The translations under genes were made by a program, and so were the position numbers. From assembly GCA_002495625.1 (NCBI GenBank), contig DAGC01000013.1:1-64000 (forward strand): DNA of 64,000 nucleotides, in the 5' to 3' direction. Positions 10,701 through 18,142 of this stretch are shown here, piece after piece. The DNA comes from Methanobacterium sp. UBA375 (GTDB taxonomy: Archaea; Methanobacteriota; Methanobacteria; Methanobacteriales; Methanobacteriaceae). Under the pieces are notes generated by a model. That model made no database searches, was not told the DNA's origin, and worked only from the letters and a program-made list of their open reading frames with translations. Positions within the stretch are counted from its first letter, which is position 1. Each line of letters begins with the position of its first letter.

Positions 10701-11398
10701 ACGAACTCTACACTGGAGTTGCTATGATCTTCAATGAAGCTGCGCCTGCTGGTGCAGTAAATTTAACTCCAGCTGAGATGGAAGAGATTAAGGCCAGTGG
10801 ATATATTAAAATTCCTCATTTCTATGTGGTTAGGCCTGGTTACTGGTATTATACTTATCATTATGTGAGTTTTAGCTTGCCTGTACCTTATATTTACAAT
10901 GTTTGGGTGTCTCCAAACAAGTTTTTAGGATTTATAAACATTCCTGGGCATTGGGAGCCACGAATTGGTATACGTTGGGTAACACGCGGATACTACATCC
11001 CTATACCACATTATGTACCACCAAAAATAGGATTATACTACACCTATATAAGAACCCCTGATCTAATCCCTAATTTAAGTAGTTCTAAAAAATCTAAAAA
11101 AGAACTTAATGAAATTGCGACAAGACAGGAAAAACTCTTAAATGAAAATCCAGTTGGAGAAGTTCGTTATAGAAAGGTTGGTGTTACTTGGTTTGAAGAC
11201 CAGACCCCGGAACAACAAGCACTAACTAGAAAAATAACACAACAATCAGCGAATTTTGTAAAGGGTGCTGGCTTATTCGGCGGGGGTATAGCAGTGATAT
11301 ATTTTGGTAGTCCACTCGGTTATATTTCAGGCTTTTTTGGACAACTCATGATTAATAGGGGCCTTACATTAATGGCAGAGGGTACCGATTATATATAG
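4766..11398 (+). CDS. Giant secreted modular protein: pseudomurein-binding repeats, beta-helices, C39-type peptidase domain
   Basis: 2210 residues, starting with TTG after GAGGCGGT. A signal peptide ends near CVSA (about 28). Residues 29-1089 hold seven units of about 155 residues. Each unit carries two related motifs (VQTYVEANHKLP with MPQFLKL, then FMNENGRAPN with NIRYESLVYTFS), matching pseudomurein-binding repeats, so it should anchor on the cell wall. Next come a CBM-like beta-sandwich (about 1093-1255), a NosD-type right-handed beta-helix (1259-1512), an Ig-like domain (1512-1608), a second beta-helix (1612-1862) and a C39-like papain-fold domain with Cys1876 (YSCGPAAL), His1949 (NHFEV) and Asp1965 (LFDPN). 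A Tyr/Pro-rich C-terminal region of about 215 residues ends in a hydrophobic stretch. The layout (anchor, stalk, protease, variable tip) resembles polymorphic toxins. This is inference; an adhesin or wall hydrolase are alternatives. Confidence 0.85.
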   Translation: MINKGKIFDKMIILFLFVFFINIGCVSATNFTADEIGNASTSVQTYVEANHKLPNNVTISGTTVTMPQFLKLETTAIYNIKNNITTDITLENYNTAPNPSETATNGQLTQSNYITLANNVKSFMNENGRAPNFQTTSLGNIRYESLVYTFSQVMNSYRVGKVLPDFIIIRPWTFVTNDTTKFITMNQINVAADTVQSYVETKHQLPNHVTISKYTVSMPSLLRLEAQYIKNGNGKLYQSIPLGRYGTAPNPYESITGGNLEKTDYLNTTTDIISFMNDNGRAPNGITTIRGTLRYESLVFTYSEIINSASEKLILPNYIRLTPWSTVSNTNTVFINMDQINTAASTVKLHIETNHTLPSYVNISGRQISMPNFLKLEILSIQNIYEGLHQSIILQNYNTAPNPSESMTGRKLNYLNYMNAAENIRSFMHDNGRAPNFSTTEAGNIRYESIIYTYAQLLNYYNVNNALPRHITVTPWSVVSNPNTVTFNPGQIIKGAETIVSYVEANHNLPTSVNIAGTSVSMSKFLKLSLTTLQNINGNLYGQIVFENFNEPGSTSESITGGSLNKTEYLELAMDVENFIIANGRGPAYQTSNLGNIRYQSLVYMFSRVLSSYKSNNYTLPDHITVRPWSIISNTSTKFFTIDQIETATTTVKNYVETNHTLPSNVNINGTTVNMPQFLKLITTTITNINGKLNSTVVLQNYNAAPNPSETITGGIISSKDYLSLANNIISFMDTNGRAPNFQTVTMGNIRFNSLVFMFSQILAYEKTEEILPQSITVDKWSVVSNVNNKFFTLDQIETAAATVQSYVETNHNLPTTISIGTTTVTRAQFLHLLTTAVQNANGNLLTSFIKATYDEPPTPSENITDPTFSNEDYIKLAKDVNEFMYANGRGPNYKATTHGNIQYQTLVYMFSQLVNSYNLTDAVPLSITINPWATVSNSNTVFFTLDEIKNASKTVKNYVDAYSQLPANVVISGRQVSMPQFLKLTAQSVINIEKYLNTAIILKAVNAPSTPTENITSGTIYSDEFIDMAENVISYIDSHGAAPKNVSDTSLGDTLRYESLIYMFSKILISYKPTEHAPDIVSVIPWLALSGITGNLIFEDNIGTGSDTLENTTGVSGTGATVSSSTDWAWQGIRSFKIQTNGSTVGESIDICRIGTASLPYAVLVQSGQTYTVSAYVKGSGTVRIELVGRNSTGTATEYYTGTNIVLSNIPQKLSITHLLSDPNTIYATAKIMTSNTAQAITFYVDSISLTRYDGGIHHNGTFNFRTQKTFNSIQTAIDDPTTIDGDTIWLGNLNYTENININKKITIRPISGVNVVIQPLNPNLPIFTINTSGSSTTIRDIVIDGSTGNAGIYINNSTTNEILGNNIINNLNGIYLYNSTENVISGNIMLNNSLNGMLISAGSDNEISSNKITYNSVAGINVQNSNKCRIYSNLIHDNYDGIYLNNSTAEIHLNSIVENSRYGLYKVGNGTVNATNNWWGSNNPIVSLNSPSDIGITGGSVTYDPWLVLSINSSTDRSDRSGTHYNYIITADLTHNNQGGDTSSDGNIPDNIPLYFNSTLGTINNSGSTKKGKAELKLTSSVAGTANVSVTFDNQTVSQTVNITSVNVLGVYNTRTQESFATIQEAIDDADTRDGDSITLDEGYYRENVAVTRRIIIKPVTGANVTVEAKDDNKCVFVINNSGSGSTIQGFDIISPLDSYGISTSHSYGNKIVNNTISGSNRGIYLYVSGDNNVTGNTVKDSFYGIVLYESDGNTLSGNVVKYNEDGIYLLDSNYNTISGNTINSNYYGAYIYYSNLNKFMGNNVSGNWVGVYFYDTNGNSVTGNSFTDNGVGVTYIDSIGTVLSGNSFSGNYLTDSSSVDTGEVVMASTIYSCGPAALATIFKALGIYTTEAELAERAGTDESGTSLLGLKEAADWYGVSAAAVRLTVDQLKANYLVVLDIEGTNHFEVILNITDTTVYLFDPNLGNIEMSLGKFNELYTGVAMIFNEAAPAGAVNLTPAEMEEIKASGYIKIPHFYVVRPGYWYYTYHYVSFSLPVPYIYNVWVSPNKFLGFINIPGHWEPRIGIRWVTRGYYIPIPHYVPPKIGLYYTYIRTPDLIPNLSSSKKSKKELNEIATRQEKLLNENPVGEVRYRKVGVTWFEDQTPEQQALTRKITQQSANFVKGAGLFGGGIAVIYFGSPLGYISGFFGQLMINRGLTLMAEGTDYI

Positions 11399-11424
11399 AA
11401 GTAAAATTTAGAGTAGTGTTTATC

Positions 11425-12543
11425 ATGAGCAATGTAAGGATATTTGTGATGGTTATTGGGTTTGCTTTGAGTTTCTTTTTCTTGTTTTATTTTTTTCAGT
11501 CTGGTTCTCCTTTGGATCTTTTTTGGACGAGTATTGGTTTGCTTTTATTTATTTGTGGGTTCTATATTGAAGATCATCAGATTACAGAAAGATCACTTAT
11601 TTTTTGGTTTTCAGGTGTTAATGTTTTTCAATGGACCATCTTAGTTTATATCTATTTTTTCAATCGAGTTTACATGACAATTGATTTTTATTTAATGTTA
11701 ATTGCTGTTTCATTGTTTACAATAAGTTTATTTGGTCGATTTTTTCATATTCCACTCTTTTCCTTTAATAATGATAAGAAAATTGAAACTGTTAGGAGTG
11801 GAGTTACATGGAACAGGAAGCAAACTGTGTTGGTGTTATTGGGGATAATTGTCTGTTTTGCCTTTTTAATTATCTTTTTTCTATTTAAATCTTTTTTATC
11901 TTTATATTTTTCTCCAATAGGGATTATGATTATAATTTATGGTTATTATCTTGAAATAAATAAAATTAAGATGTCGTTTAAATATCTGCTATTGATGTTA
12001 AGCGTAATTATGATTCAAGTTATATTGGCTTTTTTCTTGAGAAGTATCCATATCATTTTATATGATGAAATGTGGAATCTCTTATTGATACCAGGCTTAA
12101 TTTTGACCTATTTATTCTTACAAATTCGTAGAAGTGATATGAAGTATATTGGAATATATAGGGAGAAATCTGAAGACGATTATGCTCCTGTAAATAATGA
12201 TATTCACATACATAATTATTCATATACTAAACTGAATTTATCTGTTGTACAACGTACTCCTGAAGCTTTTATTGGAGAAAACGTACAGATAACTGGACAA
12301 ATTACAAGTAAAGAGGAAATTAAGAAAGAAAATAGGACAATTACAAATATTGTACTCGGTGTACAGGGATTATCTGAAAAGTTATATTTAATCGTGTCTT
12401 ATCCTAATATTTTTCCGTTTAAGGAAGGAGATAATGTCACGGTTTATGGGGAATATTATTTCCCTGTAGAAAATCAAAGTCTAAAAGAAATAGCAGGCAA
12501 AAAGTTACCCGGAATTAAAGCTGCATACGTGAATAAAGCATGA
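11425..12543 (+). CDS. Multi-pass membrane protein with C-terminal OB-like domain; possible immunity partner
   Basis: About 372 residues. Roughly eight hydrophobic helices fill the first 235 residues in two blocks separated by a hydrophilic loop near FSFNNDKKIETVRSG. A soluble C-terminal part follows, with beta-strand character (TPEAFIGENVQITGQI, KEGDNVTVYGEY), like a small OB-type fold. I recognise no family. It starts 26 bases after the giant gene and before a broken copy of that gene's C39 cassette, the place where an immunity gene sits in polymorphic-toxin loci, but that role is inference. A GTG at 11416 is an alternative start. Codons are strongly AT-rich. Confidence 0.6.
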   Translation: MSNVRIFVMVIGFALSFFFLFYFFQSGSPLDLFWTSIGLLLFICGFYIEDHQITERSLIFWFSGVNVFQWTILVYIYFFNRVYMTIDFYLMLIAVSLFTISLFGRFFHIPLFSFNNDKKIETVRSGVTWNRKQTVLVLLGIIVCFAFLIIFFLFKSFLSLYFSPIGIMIIIYGYYLEINKIKMSFKYLLLMLSVIMIQVILAFFLRSIHIILYDEMWNLLLIPGLILTYLFLQIRRSDMKYIGIYREKSEDDYAPVNNDIHIHNYSYTKLNLSVVQRTPEAFIGENVQITGQITSKEEIKKENRTITNIVLGVQGLSEKLYLIVSYPNIFPFKEGDNVTVYGEYYFPVENQSLKEIAGKKLPGIKAAYVNKA

Positions 12544-12605
12544 GAAATAATTTCAAGCCTGAATTGTGCATATTATAGGCCCAGAGAGTGTTATTAATAC
12601 ATAAT

Positions 12606-12830
12606 TTGGTACTGTTTTATCTGGAAATAGTTTCTCTGGGAATTATTTAATGGATTCATCTAGTGTGGATACTGGTGAGGTGGTGATGCCAGTACGATTT
12701 ATAGTTGTGACCCGCTGCCTTAGCAACCATCTTAAAAAAATTAGGAATATATGCTACTGAAACTGAATTAGCTCAGAAAGCAGGAACTGATTATATGTAA
12801 CTTTGTTTGATCCTAACTTTAGGAAAATGA
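12606..12830 (+). pseudogene. Displaced, broken C39 cassette of the giant surface protein
   Basis: Bases 12606-12706 match 10290-10392 of the giant gene with only about three differences (end of the second beta-helix, SGNSFSGNYL, up to the catalytic-Cys motif). After that the match drops but stays clear at protein level: TILKKLGIYATETELAQKAGTD aligns with TIFKALGIYTTEAELAERAGTD. It then jumps by internal deletion to a LFDPN-like end. Two single-base deletions (in the GCC after GTGAT, and in the Cys-Gly-Pro codons) and stops destroy the frame. It is a relic of an alternative C-terminal module of the same kind of protein. Confidence 0.85.
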
Positions 12831-12871
12831 AATAAATGATTATAATTATATATTCTTAAGGAAGTTTGAAT

Positions 12872-13441
12872 ATGTCTAGAAATAATATTATTGTATTGAT
12901 AGTTTTTATGATCATTGGTGTTTTAGGACTTGGATTTTTAGTTTATACCAGTGTCAATACGCTAGCAAACACTACTTTGATTGATGAGGATGATAATGAT
13001 GTGAATGGTGTATCTACTTATTCAGGCAATGGTGTTAGTTTTGATTATCCTAAAGCATGGGTTTTAGATGAAAGTTCCTCTGGACCTGTTTCTGGAACTA
13101 AAATTGTCTCAGTACAAAAAATCAGCTCGGAAAATGAAAATGCCCCATCATTCCAGGTCACAATAGTACCAGATGCAACAGGACTTGGAATCATCAGATC
13201 GTTTTTTGAGAGCTCAAATTCTCAATTAATCCAAAATAAGACTATACAATTAGACAATACAAATACTACAGCAGTTTTGTTCACATATATGGATCCAAAT
13301 TTTGGGAAAAGGAAAATGATGGAAACAAATCTTGTAAAAAAAGGTTATCAGTATTTATTGTTATTTGAAACTTCAGAATCGGATTTTGATAAAGAAAAAC
13401 CGAATTTCGATATGATACTTAACAGTTTCAAAACTAGCTGA
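12872..13441 (+). CDS. Membrane-anchored PsbP-like protein
   Basis: About 189 residues. One N-terminal transmembrane helix (IIVLIVFMIIGVLGLGFLVY) is followed by an extracellular beta-rich domain beginning GNGVSFDYPKAWVLDES, the pattern of PsbP-related domains common in Methanobacterium secreted proteins. It probably faces the outside as a single-pass protein. The function is unknown. The ATG at 12872 is preceded by AAGGAAG, while a TTG two codons earlier is less likely. It follows the displaced C39 cassette and may be cargo of the surface-protein locus. Confidence 0.6.
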   Translation: MSRNNIIVLIVFMIIGVLGLGFLVYTSVNTLANTTLIDEDDNDVNGVSTYSGNGVSFDYPKAWVLDESSSGPVSGTKIVSVQKISSENENAPSFQVTIVPDATGLGIIRSFFESSNSQLIQNKTIQLDNTNTTAVLFTYMDPNFGKRKMMETNLVKKGYQYLLLFETSESDFDKEKPNFDMILNSFKTS

Positions 13442-13578
13442 ATCATATAAAAAGATATCTACTTTACTGACATCCTTAGATACAGATTCTATAAGTAGTA
13501 AACTGGAGAAAAAGTCAGAAACAAACAAAAAAATGATTTTTATGTAATAGTAATAAATATATTAATTTAGAGGTTCTT

Positions 13579-13770
13579 ATGTTTGATTTAGCTGATTACT
13601 TTGCATTAATGGCAGGTTTGTGTTTTTTATTCACCAGTTTTTTAACTATATATCACTATATTAAAAATCCCGAGAAATATAAGAATGGACGTTTAGCGGC
13701 TATTTTACTTTTTATAGCAGGAATTCTTTTTATTTTTAGTGTTGCCTTAGTATATTTTTATGGAGCTTAA
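13579..13770 (+). CDS. Small two-helix membrane protein
   Basis: 63 residues with two hydrophobic helices (YFALMAGLCFLFTSFLTIY and AAILLFIAGILFIFSVALVY) joined by a basic loop (NPEKYKNGRL). No family is recognised. The ATG follows TTAGAGGTTCTT. It stands alone in an AT-rich stretch among other membrane genes of the island. Confidence 0.5.
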   Translation: MFDLADYFALMAGLCFLFTSFLTIYHYIKNPEKYKNGRLAAILLFIAGILFIFSVALVYFYGA

Positions 13771-13908
13771 GGTGTTATATTTCTCTAATGATGGGATGAA
13801 GAAATAAGTACAGGAAATTATTAAACATTAGATTAATTATACTTCCATGATTTAGTTATTAATAAATAAATCTTAAAATGATGTTAACATGAACTTGGTG
13901 AAACTTTC

Positions 13909-14535
13909 ATGAGACCTGGTTTAAGTACAATGTTGATGTGTAGTTCGTTTACATTATCATTTGCCCTTTTTTATTTTACTACTCATAACCCCCTTTATCT
14001 ACCACTTATATTTTTCAATTTAGCAGGTATTATACATGGATTTTTTGAATTTAGAGAATACTATAACAAAATGCCTTATATTACTGCGTTAACTGTCGTT
14101 TTAATGGTGATGTGGGTAGTAGTTGCTATTCAATTTTCCTCAAGAGTAAACATGATGATGTATTACATAGAAACAGGAGTAATCTCAATCCTACTCATTG
14201 GAATAGTTTTATATTCATTTAGAACTTGGGAAAAAAATCTAAAATCGTTAGAGTATTATGATAATCTCCTCGAAATAGATCCAAATGATGTTAAATCATT
14301 AAATAACAAAGGTGTTGAGTTAGCAGTTCAGTTTAAAATTGAAAAAGCGATGGAATATTTTGATAAAGTCCTAAAGTTAGATCCTGGAGATGCAACAGCA
14401 TTGTATAACAAAAGCATACTATTAAAAGGGAAGGGAAAATATCAAAATTCCAGAGAATATCTTGATAAAGCGTTAGAATTAGATCCTGGAGTAGAACAAG
14501 TGAAAAAAAGGGGAAATTTACTTTTAAAAAATTAA
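13909..14535 (+). CDS. Membrane protein with C-terminal TPR repeats
   Basis: 208 residues with about four transmembrane helices in the first 105, then a soluble tail. The tail holds two to three tetratricopeptide repeats (YYDNLLEIDPNDVKSLNNKG, YFDKVLKLDPGDATALYNKS, YLDKALELDPG). TPRs mediate protein-protein contacts. GGTGA eight bases before the ATG fixes the start. A related TPR gene follows at 14.68-15.13 kb, so the two look like a duplicated pair. Confidence 0.65.
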   Translation: MRPGLSTMLMCSSFTLSFALFYFTTHNPLYLPLIFFNLAGIIHGFFEFREYYNKMPYITALTVVLMVMWVVVAIQFSSRVNMMMYYIETGVISILLIGIVLYSFRTWEKNLKSLEYYDNLLEIDPNDVKSLNNKGVELAVQFKIEKAMEYFDKVLKLDPGDATALYNKSILLKGKGKYQNSREYLDKALELDPGVEQVKKRGNLLLKN

Positions 14536-14679
14536 GAACATGACAATAACACCTAGAACCCGCAGTAACTACGAATCTCCATGTTTGAGATGTTTTTGTC
14601 ACTTTGCATTATAATCAAGGGATAACATGATTCATGATTCTAGCAACGCAGATAATTAACTTGTAGAAGGGGTTAAAGA

Positions 14680-14790
14680 ATGAAGATAGTTTCACGTTCA
14701 ATCATTATTGCCATCATAGCATTTTCCGTTTTTTATCTTTTCATTTATATCATGCCAGATGCTTTTTTAACATCTTCACCATGGCCTTAA
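14680..14790 (+). CDS. 36-residue membrane peptide overlapping the next TPR gene
   Basis: The ATG at 14680 follows AGAAGGGG and encodes one hydrophobic helix (SIIIAIIAFSVFYLFIYIM), ending PWP-stop. The last ten bases, ATGGCCTTAA, contain the start codon of the next gene in another frame. Either this is translational coupling or a one-base frameshift has split a two-helix plus TPR protein like the 13909 gene. Confidence 0.4.
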   Translation: MKIVSRSIIIAIIAFSVFYLFIYIMPDAFLTSSPWP

Positions 14791-15131
14791 CAATATTGAT
14801 TGTACTTATTATCGCTGTAGTAATTGACAGCATTTACAAACAAAGAGCATATAAAAATATCGTAGCAGATTACGATAAATCTTTATCAATAGATCCAGAT
14901 GATACCATAGCTTTGAATAATAAAGGAACTTCCCTTGCAGAATTTATTGACCATAGAAAAGAAGCACTTGAATGCTTTAACAAAATCCTGGAAATAGACC
15001 CAAACGACGCTGCAGCACTGCACAACAAAGGAATTGTACTGGATAAAATGGGAAAACATCAGGAAGCTTTAAAATATTATGATAAAGCATTAAAACTGGA
15101 TCCAAGGTTTAAAAAGGGTAAAAAATTGTGA
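14781..15131 (+). CDS. TPR-repeat membrane protein (possibly the 3' part of a frameshifted gene)
   Basis: 116 residues: one N-terminal transmembrane helix (LTILIVLIIAVVIDSIY), then two to three TPR units (DYDKSLSIDPDDTIALNNKG, CFNKILEIDPNDAAALHNKG, YYDKALKLDP). It is closely related in its repeats to the gene at 13909. No good ribosome binding site lies before the ATG, because that region codes for the upstream 36-residue peptide, which supports either coupling or a frameshift. 15132-15409 has no gene I can support. Confidence 0.55.
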   Translation: MALTILIVLIIAVVIDSIYKQRAYKNIVADYDKSLSIDPDDTIALNNKGTSLAEFIDHRKEALECFNKILEIDPNDAAALHNKGIVLDKMGKHQEALKYYDKALKLDPRFKKGKKL

Positions 15132-15409
15132 AAGTTATATTAGAAGCATGAAAGATAGGACAGATTCTGTTAACTTTATGATCCTAATGCTATTTGTAAT
15201 ATTTAATCATGATTGATTAATTTTACGAAATGTTTATTATATTATGGAAAATTAATAAGAAGGGAGTTAATATGATAAATTATGTAATGTAATAATTGAA
15301 TTACGAAGTACTAACGATGGCAATGTTTTAAAAGCAAGTTTCATCCAGATGAAGAATTGTTTGGGCAATATATTTATTATATGGATCTTTATTATTAATT
15401 GTGATAAAT

Positions 15410-16171
15410 ATGGGAGTCAGTTATCCAGTAAAACTTGCTTTATTCGCTCTTAGCAATAATATTTGTGGATTCCGAACTTGTGATAATAAAATTGTTATAC
15501 CAGACTATGACTTGAATGGAGGATCTCCCCACAAGGGCGAAGCAGCACACATTCGGGGTGAAAAAGAAGGCGCTCCTCGATATGACTCTGATTACCCCAA
15601 AAATAAAGTTAATTCACTTGAAAACTTAATATTACTTTGTTCAGACTGCCACACGAAAATTGATAAGAATCCGGAAAAATATTCCGTCGAAATGCTTCTA
15701 GAGATGAAAAAGGAACACGAGCATGATGCTTTATTTATGAATATCTCAAAAGTATCCTTTTCTGAGTTGGATGTGGCCGCTCAAGCAATAGCTGTAAGTA
15801 CGGATGAACAAAAATTTGACAATGATTTTGATCTTATTAAATTGGACAAAAAGATCAATCTAAATAACTTAACAGATTCTATAAAAGACTTATTACATGA
15901 TGCTTTAAGTAAAAGTCGTGCTGTGGAAGAATATTTGTCTACACAAGCTAAACTTAATCCAAATTTTCCTAACAATCTCATAGACGGATTTAAAAAACAA
16001 TATCAAATTTTTTCTGAAGAATTCAGTGGCGATATTTTATTCTATAAAATGAAAATTTGGGCCGAACGAGACATAAACTACGGGAACAATAATGATATTT
16101 TAGCAGTTCACGCGGCTTCATTTGTTATTTTATGTCATCTTTTTGAAAAATGTGAGATTTTTGAAAAATGA
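15410..16171 (+). CDS. ABC-3C system effector: HNH endonuclease with ABC-3C C-terminal domain
   Basis: About 253 residues. The N-terminal HNH nuclease has CGFRTC as a likely zinc knuckle, AAHIRG with the first catalytic His, then NLILLCSDCHTKID closing the fold. The C-terminal half is helical and ends in a FVILCHLFEKCEIFEK-like motif typical of the C-terminal domain that ties effectors to ABC-three-component systems. It should cut nucleic acid when released by the ATPase partner. The ATG follows TGTGATAAAT; a GTG nine bases upstream is possible. The stop overlaps the next ATG by four bases, so the three genes form one operon. Confidence 0.8.
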   Translation: MGVSYPVKLALFALSNNICGFRTCDNKIVIPDYDLNGGSPHKGEAAHIRGEKEGAPRYDSDYPKNKVNSLENLILLCSDCHTKIDKNPEKYSVEMLLEMKKEHEHDALFMNISKVSFSELDVAAQAIAVSTDEQKFDNDFDLIKLDKKINLNNLTDSIKDLLHDALSKSRAVEEYLSTQAKLNPNFPNNLIDGFKKQYQIFSEEFSGDILFYKMKIWAERDINYGNNNDILAVHAASFVILCHLFEKCEIFEK

Positions 16172-16407
16172 TAATGCCTACAAAATACATTAAGGAAAAT
16201 GAATCGCTGTTAGCGCTAGGTGCATTAATCCTTGAAGAAATTACGGATGAAGGATCCACTCTGTCCGTTATTTGGGATAATCTTAAGGATGATGAAGCTC
16301 TTTTTAATTATAAGAGATTTATTTTAACTTTAGACGTGTTATTTTTGTTGGGCCTGGTTAATATCAAAAATAATAAAATAATAAAGGTTTCACAAGATGA
16401 TTCATAA
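16168..16407 (+). CDS. ABC-3C system middle component (MC6-like)
   Basis: 79 residues beginning MIMPTKYIKENESLLALGALILEEI, the signature of the small winged-helix-like 'middle component' of ABC-three-component conflict systems. The rest (SVIWDNLKDDEALFNYKRFILTLDVLFLLGLV) fits a compact wHTH. It is thought to bridge the effector and the SMC-like ATPase. It overlaps the HNH gene by four bases and the ATPase gene by eleven, which implies coupled translation. Confidence 0.75.
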   Translation: MIMPTKYIKENESLLALGALILEEITDEGSTLSVIWDNLKDDEALFNYKRFILTLDVLFLLGLVNIKNNKIIKVSQDDS

Positions 16408-18142
16408 AATTTTTTCTAACAAACACTCCTTTAAAGAAATAAATTTCAAAAAAGGATTAAATATCATAGTTGGGGTAAAGAGTGAAAAGTCTAGTAAGAA
16501 ATCCACGCGTAACGGCGTCGGCAAGACAACTTTAATAAAAGTTATAAATTTCTGTCTAGGATCAGATGAAGATAGGTTACCTGTCGAACATTTGGAAGGA
16601 TGGAAATTTAGTCTGGAAATGGATCTGTTTGAGGAAAAAATAACTGCAACTAGACCGATCGGAGTTAACGAAATTTTCATTGAGGGAAATACTGATGACT
16701 TTCCTGATCCACCCCTGACTGGAGATGATTGTAAGTATTATAAATTGAACGATTGGAGAAAACTATTGGGTAAAGCGTTATTTGATTTTGAAAAGGATGA
16801 AACAATAAAATATAATCCCAGTTTCCGGTCATTAATACATTTTTTTATAAGAAACAATAACGAAGCATATAATGACCCATTCAAAAAACTTACAAATGAA
16901 AGAGGCGTAAGATGGCAGGTGGATAATTCATTTTTGCTTGGCTTAAATTGGAAGGCTGCATCTGAGGCTCAAGAAATTAAAGATGAAAGTGAAGAAATAA
17001 GAAAATTGAAAAAAATATATGTTGACCATTTTTTGAAGGATTTAGGCAAAACCCTGTCAAAGAGTAAAGGGGCATTAGAAACAGAACAAATTAAATTAGA
17101 ATCGATTATTAATGAAAGAGAAGAAGAATTAAATAAATTTGAAGTCAATGAGCAGTATAAGTTTTATGAAAAGCTTGCTAACGAGCTCACTAAAGATATT
17201 AACAAATTAAGTGATCAGAGACTAATTCTCAAGCAAAAATTAGAACAATATAATGATTCTGTAAAAAATGAAGCCGATGTCGATTCGTTAGAGATTGAAG
17301 CCATTTATAATGAATTAGGCTTTTATTTTGAAAAATCTGTCAAAAAAACGTTAGAGCAGGCGAATATATTTCATAAAACCATAATCGAAAATAGAAGGGA
17401 ATTTTTAGAAGTTGAGATGCATACTATTCAGGGTCAGATTTCCAAAATTGATGTAATGGTTGAGGAAAAAAATTTAAAATTGGCTAACGTCATGACTATA
17501 TTAAAATCTTCAATGGCGCTTGAAAAGTATAGATTGCTCACAGATGAAAATCTCAAAACAAAAGAAATGCTTGAAAAAGTTAAATTTAGAATACAAGAAA
17601 TAGATGATATTGATAATCGTGAAAATAGCCTCAAATCTCGGAATATTGAGTTTGAAAAGAGAATCAAACGTGATTATAAAGAATCCAAACCTAATAGGAT
17701 TCAAGCAGTGCAGTTATTTGATAAAAACACTCGTGCACTATATAATGAGTCTGGAAGTCTTATCATTGAAGTTTCAGATAAAGGCTATAAATTTAAAATT
17801 GACATTGCTAAAGGTCAGAGCGACGGAATAAATAAAATGAAAATATTTTGCTATGATTTAACCTTATTACAATTATTTTCGCAAAAAAATCAAATCAATT
17901 TCTTAATTCATGACAGCAACATCTTCTATGGAGTTGATGAAAGACAAGTAGCCTTTGGATTGCATCACATTCATAAAGAGTCATTCGAAAGTGATATCCA
18001 ATATATATGCACTATGAACTCTGATGATATTCCTTACGTGGAACTGAAAGAAAACTTTGAAGATTTTAATATTAATGACTTTATAAGACGCGAACTTAAA
18101 GACGACAGCCCTTCTGAAACAATTTTAGGGTTTTTATTCTAA
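16397..18142 (+). CDS. ABC-3C system SMC/Rad50-like ATPase (DUF2326)
   Basis: 581 residues. A Walker A (NGVGKTTLIKVINFCLG) lies near residue 40, a long coiled coil is in the middle, and a C-terminal ABC half contains FLIHDSNIFYGVDERQ (Walker B/D-loop region) and IQYICTMNSDD. The end, ETILGFLF, is like that of full-length DUF2326 proteins, so the gene looks complete. It is likely the sensor and switch of the system, acting on DNA or invader signals. It is the last gene of the operon; a transposase gene on the other strand begins at its stop codon. Confidence 0.8.
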   Translation: MIHKIFSNKHSFKEINFKKGLNIIVGVKSEKSSKKSTRNGVGKTTLIKVINFCLGSDEDRLPVEHLEGWKFSLEMDLFEEKITATRPIGVNEIFIEGNTDDFPDPPLTGDDCKYYKLNDWRKLLGKALFDFEKDETIKYNPSFRSLIHFFIRNNNEAYNDPFKKLTNERGVRWQVDNSFLLGLNWKAASEAQEIKDESEEIRKLKKIYVDHFLKDLGKTLSKSKGALETEQIKLESIINEREEELNKFEVNEQYKFYEKLANELTKDINKLSDQRLILKQKLEQYNDSVKNEADVDSLEIEAIYNELGFYFEKSVKKTLEQANIFHKTIIENRREFLEVEMHTIQGQISKIDVMVEEKNLKLANVMTILKSSMALEKYRLLTDENLKTKEMLEKVKFRIQEIDDIDNRENSLKSRNIEFEKRIKRDYKESKPNRIQAVQLFDKNTRALYNESGSLIIEVSDKGYKFKIDIAKGQSDGINKMKIFCYDLTLLQLFSQKNQINFLIHDSNIFYGVDERQVAFGLHHIHKESFESDIQYICTMNSDDIPYVELKENFEDFNINDFIRRELKDDSPSETILGFLF

